This document shows positions 1 through 11,400 of a DNA stretch of 64,000 bases, piece by piece. The stretch spans positions 1-64,000 of the forward strand of contig NXFV01001714.1 of NCBI GenBank assembly GCA_002803225.1, written 5' to 3'. Positions within the stretch are counted from its first letter, which is position 1. Every line of letters begins with the position of its first letter. Both the position numbers and the translations under genes were made by a program. The notes under the pieces are model-generated. The model did not search any database. It was not told the origin of the DNA and saw nothing but the letters and a program-made list of their open reading frames with translations. The stretch comes from Gamarada debralockiae (Eukaryota; Ascomycota; Leotiomycetes; Helotiales; Hyphodiscaceae).

Positions 1-51
1 ACACTGTCTAGTGCTTTCAGTCTTTCAGGTCTTACCTAATGCTCTTCGCAG

Positions 52-341
52 TCCTTGACATGCTCTCAACACATCCAGACCACCAGCATCGTGGCGCTGG
101 ATCTATGTTGGTGAAATGGGGAACGGATATCGCAGATGCCATGGGCGTAAAGTCGTATATCGAAGGCACGATTGTTGCGAGACACTTGTACGAGAGTCAT
201 GGATTTGTAGCAAGCAAGGATTGGTTAACGGTTCCTGTGGAGGACAAGTGGAAGGGAAGGCCTGTAATCAGGTACTTTACTTATGAGAGGCCTGCCAAGA
301 AGGCTGTTGCGAAAGAAGAGACGCCGCAAGACAGTAAATAA
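52..341 (+). CDS. GNAT-family N-acetyltransferase, C-terminal exon (partial)
   Basis: This is the last exon of a gene that begins before the window. The first 51 bases look like the end of an intron with acceptor TTCGCAG at 45-51; the reading frame is then open to the TAA ending at 341. The translation contains HPDHQHRGAGSMLV, which fits the acetyl-CoA-binding motif A of GNAT enzymes (Q/R-x-x-G-x-G/A), followed by the usual LYESHGF segment near the C-terminus. GNAT proteins transfer an acetyl group from acetyl-CoA to an amine; the substrate cannot be told from this fragment. The tail after about residue 80 of the fragment is lysine- and alanine-rich and probably disordered. Confidence 0.75.
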
Positions 342-796
342 GACTTGGATGCAAAGGAACACCGGCTTCTGCACCGAGAAAGATTGAAGCACAACCTAAA
401 ATGCTCCTTTAATGCCACAAAAATCATAGTCGTTCCATGACTCTGAATAAGTCTCTAAGATTGAGGCTTTCAGGCAGTACTAATAACTGGGTCAAGCCTA
501 ACTACAGCTCTGTCTGCTTACAGTGGTAACATCGCAATAGGTTTTTACTTTCCTTCACAACGTGTAGAGGAAATGAGTGAATGAAATCTCACACAAAATT
601 GGAGCGGATATATTTACAAAGTGAATTAATACCAAAATATCCACATTCTTGGAGTCCCTCGAGAAACCCCTGAACGCGTCGCTTAAACAGCAAACGCGAA
701 ATGTCGCGTCTTCCAAAACTGGCCAAGTCTGCAATCACTTTATCAAAACCTTGCATGTGAAGGACGTCCAACGCGTCGTCACAATTGAAAGTCGAA
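342..796. other. Intergenic region upstream of ORC1
   Basis: 455 bases between the acetyltransferase stop and the ORC1 start codon. It must hold the 3' end of the first gene and the ORC1 promoter. I see no conserved coding frame, repeat or RNA gene in it. Confidence 0.5.
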
Positions 797-3297
797 ATGC
801 CTCAAAAGACAGTCACAGCTACTACTCGACAGCAACGAGCTGCAAAAGCTGAGCGAGCCAGGAAAATTCTAGCAGGAGTTACGAGGGACGATTCCGACGA
901 TGAGCTTGGCGATGAAGACCACCCCTGGGAATGGATATACGAGAAGGAAGAGAGGGATGAAGATGGAGACCTTGCAGATGATCCGGAAGACGAGGAAAAG
1001 TCTGCCGCAGCGAGAAGACGAAGAAGCAAGCCAGTGCGGTATGGTCCGAGCAAGCGGAGAATTATAGGTGCTAAGATGGGCAAATTCAAATGCAAGATAG
1101 GGGATTGTGTTCTGCTGAATGCTGAGGGTACGAATTCTGCCTGGGTGGGGATTATCTGCGAGTTCATGGAGGATGATGAAGGGGAGAAGGAGGCCAAGTT
1201 CATGTGTAAGAAGGCCTGCGACCCTGGTCTTACAATTTCTAACATGATGTAGGGTTCTGTTCAGAGAAGGAAATCTCCAACAAGCAGAAGAAGAGGGCGG
1301 ATTTCCTTCCGGTAGGCTGTTCAATCAATGCAACAGTTCATTCTACTCACTATTCTAGAACGAGATGTATATAACACCAACTTACGACGATAACCCCCTC
1401 GAGTCGATCAACGGCACAGCTATAATAATGTCGGAAAAGGCTTTCAATGCCAAATATGCGAATGGAAAGATACCCAGGAAGGCAAAAGGATACGGGAAGA
1501 CTTTTATCTGCCGTCGAGGCTGCAACACTCGGACTTCTACATACACAGAGGAATTCGAATGGGAAGATATATATGATGGCACGGAAGAGGGCCTGAACAA
1601 ACTGATGAAACGGTTAGAGAATGACACCACGGCCACGAGGAGGAAACGACCGGAGAAACGCAAGATCGCAGATGATGATTTCACGGGAGTGGATGTTGCG
1701 GACTCGGATTTGGAGCAAGAGACGCCTAGGAAGAAGCAGAAATTCTCTTCGGCAGCATCAACACCTCGTAAGATACGGACGCCCTCAAAATTGTTGACTC
1801 CAAGTCACAAAAGGTATGTCTTCTCCCTGTTCCTTGTATTTCATCTATAACACTTTTATAGAGTTATCGTCAAGAAGCCCTTAGAATTTACACCACTCGG
1901 AACCCGTGTTCTACCCCCAGACCATGTGTACTCCTCGCCCTTCCAAACTGCACGTTCAAGACTTCACGTCTCAGCAGTCCCCACCACTCTCCCCTGCAGA
2001 GAAGATGAATTCGCCTCCGTCTATTCCCACCTAGAAGCAGCCATCTCCGATGCCTCCGGAGCATGCATCTACATATCCGGCACGCCAGGTACTGGAAAGA
2101 CAGCTACGGTTCGAGAAGTCGTCGGTCAGCTCAACGCTTCTGTTATGGAAGACGAGCTTGACGATTTCATATTCGTTGAGATTAACGGCATGAAAGTCAC
2201 AGATCCCCATCAATCATATTCGCTGCTCTGGGAAGCACTGAAAGGAGACCGCGTCAGTCCTTCTCATGCCCTAGACCTGCTAGAGCGTGAATTCAGCCAT
2301 CCTAGTCCCCGAAGAGTCCCTTGTGTAGTGTTGATGGATGAATTGGATCAACTTGTTACGAAGAATCAGAGTGTCATGTACAACTTTTTCAATTGGCCCA
2401 GTTTGAGGCATAGTAAATTGATTGTGTTGGCTGTTGCCAATACCATGGATCTTCCGGAGAGAACTTTGAGTAACAAGATCAGTAGTAGACTTGGTATGTT
2501 ATCCCTTTCTCGAAGGTCGATTGCTTGATTGGAAGCTAACAATCGCAGGTCTCACAAGAATAACATTCCCCGGCTACACCCACGAACAACTAATGAAAAT
2601 AATCCAATCCCGCCTCGAAGGCGTGCCAGGCAACATCGTCGAATCCGACGCCGTTCAATTCGCCAGCCGAAAAGTCGCAGCCGTGAGCGGCGACGCACGA
2701 CGAGCCCTCGATATCTGTCGACGAGCCGTAGAACTCGCCGAATCTGATGTCCTAGAATCAGAAAACAGTACTGATCCTGGAACGCCCAGCAAGAGTGGGA
2801 AAGGGATAAAGGGGCTACAGAAGAGCTTAGGCAAGGTCACGATCGCGACGGTGAAGAGAGCAATTAATGAGGCTACGACGAGTCCGCTGCAGCAGTATTT
2901 GAGGGGTCTGTCGTTGAGCTCGAAGGTCTTGCTTGCGGCGTTGTTGGCGAAGACGAGACGGACGGGGATTTCGGAGAGTATTTTGGGAGAAGTTCTTGAT
3001 GAGGCGAAGCGGATGGCTAGGATGGATACTGGTGGGAACGTGATCGAGTTCCTTCTAAAAGACGAACATGCTCCATCAAAGGGAAAGACCATGCAACTTG
3101 GCCGACAGTCCATCAAGGCACCAAGAGTGCTTGCCATGGGGTCGTCGGCCATCGATTTGATGGAAGCAGGAATCATAGGTTTAGAAGCACGGAAAGCTGA
3201 TCGCACGGGGAAGATTCGATTGAGTATTGGTGAGGAAGACGTGAAGCTCGCGTTTAAGGATGATCCAGAGATCAAAAGTCTTGGATTCTCAGCATAG
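797..3297 (+). CDS. ORC1: Origin recognition complex subunit 1 (BAH plus AAA+ ATPase)
   Basis: Orc1 is the ATPase subunit of the six-subunit origin recognition complex that licenses DNA replication origins in the nucleus. Five exons join in frame: 797-1205, 1253-1311, 1359-1813, 1862-2493 and 2549-3297, giving 767 residues. An acidic, basic-patched N-terminus leads into a BAH domain spread over exons 1-3 (from about residue 100). The AAA+ module has Walker A GTPGTGKT at residues 381-388 and Walker B LMDELDQ near residue 467, as expected for an active Orc1. The C-terminal part resembles the winged-helix end of the family. The start is the ATG at 797; the frame is open a few codons upstream but has only a TTG there. 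It is convergent with PRP46, with about 110 bases between the stops. Confidence 0.95.
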
Positions 3298-3407
3298 TAG
3301 ACAATACAGCTATCAAAGAGACCTACTCATTCGAGTGACCAATTTCCCTTCCAACTCCATTCGCCAATTTATGCATCCACGTCCCTTTCATTTTACAACC
3401 AACCCCC

Positions 3408-4923
3408 TTAATACTTTTGTCTTCCTAGCGTTGGCTTCCATTCCACAGGATGGGTCTCTGGCGTTGCGGTTTCGTCTTGCTTCCATACTTTGACTAGAAA
3501 ATTGTTAGCATTAATTCATAAATCTTTTTATTTTTATTTTTATTTTATTCATCCGGGGACACTTACTGGTCTTGTCTGCTTCTCCACAAATCAATCGAAG
3601 TCCGGTTTTGTCGTACGTAGAGCTCATCAGTCCCGCTTCGGCGTCCAGAGATCCAGGTTGGGCAGTGGTATCCAGAGACTGGAATCTATGACCTGTCTTC
3701 CAATCCCAGAAGCTCATCGATCCGTTATCCCCACCCGAGAACAGGACATTGTCTTCATTGACTGCTAGCGTGTTGATGATCGAGTTCTGTCCTTCGAAAT
3801 TCTGCATGAATGCTCCCTCGGGACACTTCCATTGCTTGATACTTCCAGTGCTTCCACTTGCAAACGTGAACTCCTTTGGATGAATAGCCAATGCTCTGAC
3901 CCCCTTTTTGTGGTGCGTCAAAACTCCCATGGTCTTTCCGGCTGCCAGATCCCAGAGTCGTACTGTCGAGTCGAGAGAGGAGCTAATGACCTGAGGGTCT
4001 GCTTCCTGGCACTTGACATCCGTTACCGTGCCCTTATGCCCAGACAGAACATGGATATTGCTTCGAGTCCTCATATCCCAAACTCTAGCAACACCGTCCC
4101 GACCACCCGTAACCAAAACATCGAGCGTCGGGTGAAGAGACAGCGTATAAACACCACTTAGATGCCCATGGTAATGCCTAATAACCTTATTCGTCTCCAA
4201 ATCCCAACACTTAACCATCTTATCCTCTCCACAAGAGAAAAGATACGGGTGTCTAGGAGACACCGCCAATCCCCTAACAGTCGAAATATGTCCCGTCAAC
4301 GTAAGTCGCAGATTCCCAGTCGCCAGGTCCCAAATCTTAATCGTCCTATCTCCAGCACCGCTCGCAAACCATTTATTCTCCGGCTCAACAGCCAAACTTC
4401 TAACCCATCCCAAATGCCCGGATATAACGCGCATAAGCTTCCAAGGCGCATGCCATTCAGGCTTCTGCTGCACCACCGTCCCCTTGCGCACCAGACTGGA
4501 CGAAGGAAGGGTTCGCTGCGCATTCGGACCATTGGCATTGGGCGGCGCATCTCCAGCTCCTTGTCTTCGAATAGTCAAAGCCGTTGATGAGCTGCCATTC
4601 GTCTCTTTCGTCAACATCACACCTTCAATAAGCTTAGTTGTCCTCGCGTCCGAAGCATCCTCTTCCACAGGAGCTGTCTTCGGCTTCTTTTTTCGCGTGC
4701 CTGCTACACTTGCTTGCTTTGCTGCTAGAGCCGGAGGTAATTCTCGCACATCGTTGTATTCTAATCGTATGCGCGCGGCGATTCCTACGCGTTCTGCTAA
4801 TTCGGTGACTTCTGTGTCGTCGATCTGACTTTCTGCGAAGAGAGCTCGCGATCTTTTGGCGTTTTGTTGGATTAGGGACTTGAGATGGCCCACATTTTGG
4901 GAGGAGGCGTCTATTGGCGCCAT
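3408..4923 (-). CDS. PRP46: Pre-mRNA-splicing factor PRP46 / PLRG1 (WD40)
   Basis: This WD40 protein is a core member of the Prp19 (NineTeen) complex, which activates the spliceosome. Two exons, 3567-4923 and 3408-3493 (minus strand), give 480 residues. The intron at 3494-3566 has donor GTAAGT and acceptor TTTCTAG. Splicing it restores the conserved end GEADKTIKVWKQDE, which unspliced reading would lose. About seven WD repeats run from roughly residue 150 to 445, with several clear WD dipeptides (IKIWDL, VKCWDL, ARVWDM, VRLWDL). The ATG at 4923 begins MAPIDASSQ; an in-frame ATG at 5004 would add 27 residues that look like leader sequence. Confidence 0.93.
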
Positions 4924-5317
4924 CTCGGATGTATGTGCAGGTGATTGAGCTGTGTGAGAGGTTGCGAAAGAGCATCTTCCTATATTTTCAGCCTTGTCGA
5001 TCACGTGAGGAGGCTTGACCCGAAAAGGAAATTCACCAACAAGGTCCAGTACTCGAATGAATTAAGAAAATATGATTGACTAACTTATACGTCGATGTTG
5101 CTCACATGTCTGTCAATGTCACGTTATCAATTTCCAAATCAAAACTAACTCTTATACCGTTCTGTCACTCCAAAATCGAGAGAAGACGCGTGCACGGCCA
5201 GCCGCCACTTTCGACGAGCCTCACTCGTCGCAACAGACCCCCTCGCTCGTGCTCGAATTCTCCATACAAGGTTGGAGAGCGAGGCGCGCTTGGCTAAACT
5301 ATCTTGTCCTCTACATG

Positions 5318-5400
5318 CTGCATAGAGCTTCCTCATACTGGGTGAAATACAGAGTATGTCCTAAGTTGGCTTTGGAGATGAAAGGATAACGCGCAGTATG
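5318..5400. repeat. Diverged direct repeat, copy 1
   Basis: Starts TGCTGCATAGAGCTTC and continues through GGTGAAAT and GGAGATGAAAG to GCGCAGTATGTA. It aligns with the copy at about 5470-5565 in the same order and orientation, with small insertions and deletions. The function is unknown; it may be a relic of a mobile or promoter element. Confidence 0.5.
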
Positions 5401-5469
5401 TAGTTAACCACTATAGCTAGATTCGAAAGAGGAGGTATAGATTGAGGAGAAAGTAATTCTCCGCACGTA

Positions 5470-5565
5470 TTGCTGCATAGAGCTTCGACTTAGGGGTGAA
5501 ATGTCGCTGGAACATGTACAAGGTGCAGACTTGATTTTGAGATGAAAGATTTAATGTGCAGCATG
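5470..5565. repeat. Diverged direct repeat, copy 2
   Basis: Starts TGCTGCATAGAGCTTC, then GGGTGAAAT, TGAGATGAAAG and GTGCAGCATGCA, in the same order as the copy at about 5318-5400. The two copies start about 150 bases apart. No target-site duplication or coding content is visible. Confidence 0.5.
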
Positions 5566-5796
5566 CATTCAAGTTTGAAGCTAAGCTTGTATGTCTTCTT
5601 CTAGTAGTTTTATTTTCCAGAGGGGTTAGGAGAATGTACAAATATAAAGGTAAAGCTGATCTCTTTTTGAAAACAATTTCACAGGCAACATAACCTGACC
5701 TTGCAACATTATATTTCTCGCCAACATATCAGACGACAAAGACCCTCTTCTATATCGCCGTCCTTCTATTTCCAAACACCAACCCTTTTCATCACA

Positions 5797-6307
5797 ATGC
5801 GCGTCTCAGTCTTGAGACCTCTCCTGGCCTTTGGCACAGGCTCCTTTGGCTGGGATGTTGCTCTCTACAACACGGCGGACGGTTGCAGCAGTAACAATCC
5901 AGACGAATACGTAAGTACCATCCAAGTTCGACCTGTCATCTTTTCATTTCTTTCTGGCATCTTGTCAGTACGTGGTTACAGGAGCATCCAGCGATCAGGT
6001 GTGCTATGAGCTTGGAACTCCCACAGCACCCGGGCCAGATTGCGAATAGTAAGATCCTCCCTTGTCTAAGGCAAAACGAGTAGTGCTGATTCTACTCTAG
6101 TATCAGCGACGGGGCTATAACGGCCCGTACAACTGTGATAACTAATTTAGGAATGCATATTCCTTCGTTATTAATTCCGGTGCCGCCTGCTAGTTTTAAA
6201 ATGGGAATGAATGTGGTGAAAATGGATTTGGTATCACCGGTTCTCGTTGTCAAGAAAACACCGTTGGCAGCTTATGTGCGTATATGGTTGAAGGAAGTGT
6301 ATATTGA
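5797..6307 (+). pseudogene. Small cysteine-containing secreted-type protein gene, 3' part decayed
   Basis: The ATG at 5797 opens a short hydrophobic leader (MRVSVLRPLLAFGTG) and a cysteine-containing stretch. An intron at 5911-5968 (GTAAGT to TTGTCAG) joins in phase 0 to an exon that stops at TAG 6047-6049, giving a 64-residue product. Beyond a second intron-like segment ending CTCTAG at 6100, one frame still reads like the rest of a cysteine-rich secreted protein to TGA 6305. It is broken by TAA 6143, TAG 6191 and TAA 6197, and its phase does not match the preceding exon. All these stops could arise from CAA or CAG by C-to-T change, the pattern left by repeat-induced point mutation. I read it as a decayed small secreted protein, possibly still expressed as a shorter form. 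The family was not recognised. Confidence 0.5.
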
Positions 6308-7326
6308 GAACATTAGGTTGTGTGTCTTTCATATGAACTCTCTCTTTGTGTACTTGATCACTTAACTACAAGCTTCATAACCTGCTGGCCTTTTGCTCAT
6401 TTTGGTGACCTCCGCCACCCAAGCCACGAGCTGAGGTAGGTCTCTTTTTTAATAGATGTTGCTCGAGCCAGACTCTAACAGCATCTATCTACTTTCGGCA
6501 GTCAGGAGAGCATACCTCTGTGACAGGGTTTGGTGCGGACCTTTGCGAACTCTGGTGCACCACAAGCCCGAAGACAATGTCTCTTCTGCTCTTTTTTAAA
6601 CAAGTCTATTACGGGTATTCTTTGAGCTCTTATTATAACCTTGTCTGACACCACTAGATATAGCTACATTGTATCGACTAAAGGAGCCAAGTGGAATAGG
6701 CTCTTCACCGTATAGTTGCAGTTGAAGATAAAAAGCCTGTCTTAGGCTTAAAGAGTATAGTATGAGTTTATAAGCCAATTAGAGTAGCTTTTATATATGC
6801 CGCAATATGTAACTAAACAATTCTCCGAAAGACGCTCATTGATTGCAATGTGGCAAATTTCTTTTAATAAAACGCTTTTTTCCTATTGTTTTAGGCCAAT
6901 TTCAATTGAGCTTTGATATGAAATGTAATTAACAACCAATCAATGCCCCTGTCTCACGAAGACCCCACCGGTATTGACTATTTGAACTCCTGATTAAAAA
7001 CCCTATGCAGTCTTCCGGCCACTACTTGTCGATCACATGACTTGACCCGAAGGGGCAATTCGTCATCATGGGAAAGTCCTTACATTGAGAACTTGATAAC
7101 TAAAGATTCACTCCGGCTGTTATCCAACTGTGACGCTCTGCTTGTAATTTGTCCAAACTTGACAAGCGCTGTAAACAAGCCTCAGTATTCGAGAAATAAT
7201 TTCTGCCTTACTAATCAGGACCGAAACTGCAGGCACTTGTTGAAAGCATCGTCCTTCTCGACATCCCTTCCTTCAACTTCTTACATTCAGAAATCTGAAC
7301 CAAAACAAAGCTCACTTCCATAAACC
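6308..7326. other. AT-rich intergenic stretch, possible relic of a mutated repeat
   Basis: About 1 kb with no supported gene. From about 6590 to 6960 it is markedly AT-rich, with many TA dinucleotides and stops in all frames, unlike the flanking genes. This is what an old transposon fragment degraded by repeat-induced point mutation would look like, but I recognise no transposase or terminal repeat. The right end holds the NAS6 promoter. Confidence 0.4.
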
Positions 7327-8352
7327 ATGGATGAACCATCGAAGTTCGCCATCCACGAGGCAGCTCGAGATGGAAAAAGTACAAATATCTCCCTTGGCGC
7401 AAACGCCACTTCACATGACCCTGCTAACCAGATATTCAAACAGCAAGCGTTGTCGAATCTCTCTTGAGTGTAAGTTCCTCTTATGAGTTTACGACCTGTT
7501 CTATAATTTCACTTTACTGAGAAAATGCTCTTATTCATCACAGGCAAATCCCAAACTGGCCGACAGAAAAGATGACGACGAGCGTTTGCCTATTCATTGG
7601 GCTACTTCGTACGGTCACTTGGAGATTGTAAAGATGTTAGCGGCGCAGAAGAACTTTGATCCTGATGTTCAAGTACGTCTTTACTCTCAAACATTCGTCT
7701 GCTCTGGATTTTCTTAGGTTGTTGACAAGTAGCTGACACCAACTCAGGATGGTTCGGGATGGACACCCTTAATGATAGCCGTAAGCTTAAAAGACGGCGA
7801 AGAGCTCGTGGATCTCTTTCTCCGTAAAGAAGCAGATGTCAACGCTAAAAGTGCGTTCTTACCCCCTTCATCTCCTCATTCCACCATACTCAGATGTCCC
7901 CAGATTTCAGCGGTCAAACAGCCCTCCACTTCACAGCCTCAAAAAACAACCTGGACATTGCCCGCCGTCTTCTTGACGCCAAACCACCTGCTTCCACTCG
8001 CGTCAAAGATAAGAGAGGCCAGTACGCGATTCACAGAGCTGCGGCTGTGGGATCAGCGCCCATGGTTGAGTTGTTGTTGAAGAATAAGAGTCCGATTAAC
8101 GCGACGGACGTTGCGGGTCAAACTCCTTTGCATCATGCAGTTGCTGAAGGTCATGGAGATACGGCTGTGGCGTTGCTAAAGGCAGGTGCCGAGACGGATA
8201 AGAAAGATGTTGATGGATTCTTGGCTTTGGAGCTTGCGCCTGATACACAGGTAAGTCACTCCAACATTCAAGAATACGAGTGTATTATTGACTAGTCACA
8301 GGTACGAAAATTCATCTTGCAAAGTGCAGAGCGGGAGGGTATAGACTTATAG
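7327..8352 (+). CDS. NAS6: 26S proteasome assembly chaperone Nas6 (gankyrin), ankyrin repeats
   Basis: Nas6/PSMD10 is an ankyrin-repeat chaperone that binds the ATPase Rpt3 during assembly of the 19S particle. Six exons, 7327-7378, 7444-7469, 7544-7672, 7748-7850, 7904-8250 and 8302-8352, join in phase to 235 residues, close to the family length. The beginning MDEPSKFAIHEAARDGK and repeats such as GQTALHFTASKNNLDIARRL, AIHRAAAVGS and GQTPLHHAVAEGHGDTA show about six ankyrin repeats through the whole protein. The second exon is only 26 nt. In the fourth intron I use the acceptor at 7903, not an earlier CAG at 7891-7893, because it gives the expected NFSGQTALHF. Its stop lies 81 bases from the convergent TRAPPC11 stop. 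Confidence 0.92.
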
Positions 8353-8433
8353 CCAGCCAAAATGCAATGATCTGATTCTATCTATCGTATCATCATCGTG
8401 TGAATATCACTCATCTGATCATTACCCTTTCAT

Positions 8434-11400
8434 CTATGAGTCCTCTAACTCCTCTTCCGGAGGCGCCCAGACAAATATCGCGTCCTTGTCCAGCCTCATT
8501 CCCTCTGTAGGGGCTATCCTGAGAACCTTCTGGAAATACCGATCTCGGATCACACAGCGGATAGGTCCTATCCAATCCCCACGCGAAAATGGCAGTAAAC
8601 GGAATCTCATCGTGCGTCTTGACAAAGGAAGGAGCTGTAAGGTCGATTGCTTGACGCCAGAGAACGCGAACTTCTCACTGGGTTCCATGGACACTCCGAA
8701 AGTAAGGAAGTGATTTGAAGGATTCTCGATCGTGACGTCGAAATGGAGCATGGATGGAATAGTCCCTGAGTAGGACACGGCTCCTAAGACTCTTGGCTCA
8801 CTGCTCGAAACCAGTAATCGAGGTACAGCCAGGACAGTAGTGTTAACAGCAGAACCTTCTGCATCACGTCGCCATCTGATTGCGAGTGAGACATCGAGAG
8901 TTGCTGTTCCACGGTCGTCGAGTGACAGCTTTTGCGTGAAAACGTCGAATTCGGCCTCATCTAGACTCTTAGGACTTACTCGAATGCCAGTTTCAGGTAT
9001 CGGAGTCATTTTCTTCGTATAGCATTGAATACCACCGTTCGTACCAAGGACTTCCACATCGAGGTCCTCAACAATTAACTCCTCTGCAGCGAATGAGAAG
9101 TAGCGGCTTGTTAAGCACCATTTTTGTGCTAGGCCATGATGGACGACTTCGTCTGAGATATCCTCTCCTTCCTCATGAGTGAAGAAACTCGGCCAAGGAT
9201 CTGGGTGGATGCGAGGCGAGAAGTCGTAATTAGCTTCGAAGGGATTGATGACTGCAAGTTGAATAGACATAGCACGAGATACTGGGGTCTCCATATCTGA
9301 CACAAGGTTGTATGACGTTTTCATCGTCAAATCGTAGACTGCTGGCAAGTCTATTGGGGGGATGAGCAACTCGACAATACACGATGCTGCAGCGGCAATC
9401 TTCCCAAGGGCAAACTCGGAATGCGAATTGCCCTCCTCGCTTTCTTCACTCTCAGGCGCACCAGTCAGTTTCAGTGTAAGCAGTGGAGCGCTCTCTCCTA
9501 GGAGATGCACTTCAAGATTGGCAATCGAGTCAACATCCTCTCCGTTGATAACTTCAAGCTGCAATTTGATGTTTTCGTTCGTGTAATACTGTTCTTCGAG
9601 GTCGATGAACCGTAATTCCATCTTCGGTGGCTTGGGGAGAACAGTGATCGCGGATGCATTGACGCGAACAAGTTTCTTCTTTACAGAGCGTTCACCCCAC
9701 CAGACATCGGGTGTGGTAGTTCGTTCGCTGAAGGTTTGGACGTATTCGAGATCAAATAGATCGGACGCAATGCCGAATGTGGCTGATATGGCCTTTGCTT
9801 CTCCAGCCTCTCTCAAAAGATTGGCGAATTCGAAGATTCTCGTTTGGCTAGGCCGGAAGGTAAGATCCGCCTCACCCAACAGTGCAGGGCGACCATCTTG
9901 TCCACTACCTCCAGTTTGGAAATCGGCTAGAGAGACCTTGCTTAGCGAGATTTGCCCAGCATTCCGCTCTTGAACAGTGCCACCATGTCTCAGGATAATG
10001 GGCTTCATGCCACCCTCAAATTCTACTCTTATTTCCGTCATTGTCACTGGTACGGATTTTGGCAACGCAGTCGAAGTAACAGCCAACTGAGAAGAACAAA
10101 GTTCTCCAACTTTGCCCTCGGTATGCTCGAAGGTGTAGGTTGCGAACAGAAAGGAGTGTACTTCATGATCATGGAGCACGACAACCGGTTTGTTCTTAAC
10201 AGCCTCGAGGCCCTCTAATGATTTCGTCAAGTCATAATGCCAGTTTTGATGTTCAGTGAAGCCTGGAGCGGGGTCAGCAATGACTATTTACCCCTTTCCG
10301 GTTGAGAGTACATACTTTTGTTCAAAAGCTCCCAATCCACAGCAACGACAGTTCCACCATCACCTGCACGTGCGGCTGCATCCCTCAATGCCCAGCTTAC
10401 CTCCTCCACAGCATTCCACCAACCCTCTCTCCTGAACGACATTTTTTGCCAAAGAGGGCGAAGAACTCGCAGCGCGTCATCCCAAGCTTCTCTTCTCAAA
10501 CTTTCAAGAGCTGATAACAGGGACAGGTCTTGTGCGAGGCGTGATTGTTTCCTCTGCTCAAATTCGTTGATGGCTTTGGTCAGTGAGTTTATAATGAGCA
10601 GTGAGTGATCCACACCCTCGTGCCCAAGCAGAGGGTTCTCCTCATGTGGCTCTGGACAAAGATATGTATCGTATGTATATGCCTTGCTTGCAATTTGCGA
10701 GGCGGGAGAAGAGCCTGGCGGAGATCTGTCTTCCTCCGGAATTGCGAGGGCCAACGTACGACGTGCCATGAGATGTTGCGCGGCAAGGCGATACCAATAT
10801 CCGGGATGATGAAGGTATTCCCATGGCTCCATCCGCTCCCCTATTGCGATAGCTTTTTCTCCAGGAAGAAAAATGGTAGTGCTCGTGAACTCCATAATTG
10901 AGACCCTCTTGATCATTTCAGCCATCACGGTAGCCCATCGAGCTTCCCAGGCTTCCCAGCCATAAGTTGATGATCCTTTGCCTCTTCGATCTACGAAGTC
11001 GCGTATTCTGTCTCGATGCTGTTGCCATCGGCGCACAGCTGCTGTTGTATTGCCATTCCAAAACAAACAGCGCAAGATGCGAATAGCAAAGACATCCGCA
11101 AGTAGACGGCCCTCGTTCCATCTTGGACTCCAGCTGGCGATCGCTTCCAAGACATCTGAACTGAGCAGTGTATCATATCCACTCTCATAGGATCTAACTG
11201 CAGCGTCCATTTCCTGCCGAAATTCGGCGAAAACTCCAAGCTTGAAATCATATCTGACATTCCAACCCTGACTAGACAGTGTCTGCGACGTACCGGACGT
11301 AGGCGGTGCGGTAGGAAGAGGAACGATGCCTCTATTTCGTTTCCTCCTTGAGTGCTTACTCAAATCTCGGTAGTACTCAATGCAGAGGGGATAGATGGTT

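Larger units (their letters stand above)
4924..5796. other. Intergenic region with a diverged ~95-bp duplication
   Basis: Upstream of PRP46. It contains two related segments (see the repeat entries at about 5318 and 5470). No convincing gene was found; the short open frames on both strands lack coding character. The right end must hold the promoter of the small secreted-type gene at 5797. Confidence 0.45.

Noticed and set aside
785..796. ORC1 start moved upstream to 785
   Set aside because: The upstream codon is TTG; the first ATG in frame is 797, and the family start fits it.
802..1324. Long minus-strand open frames opposite ORC1
   Set aside because: Shadows of the ORC1 coding strand with Ser/Leu-rich text and no domain.
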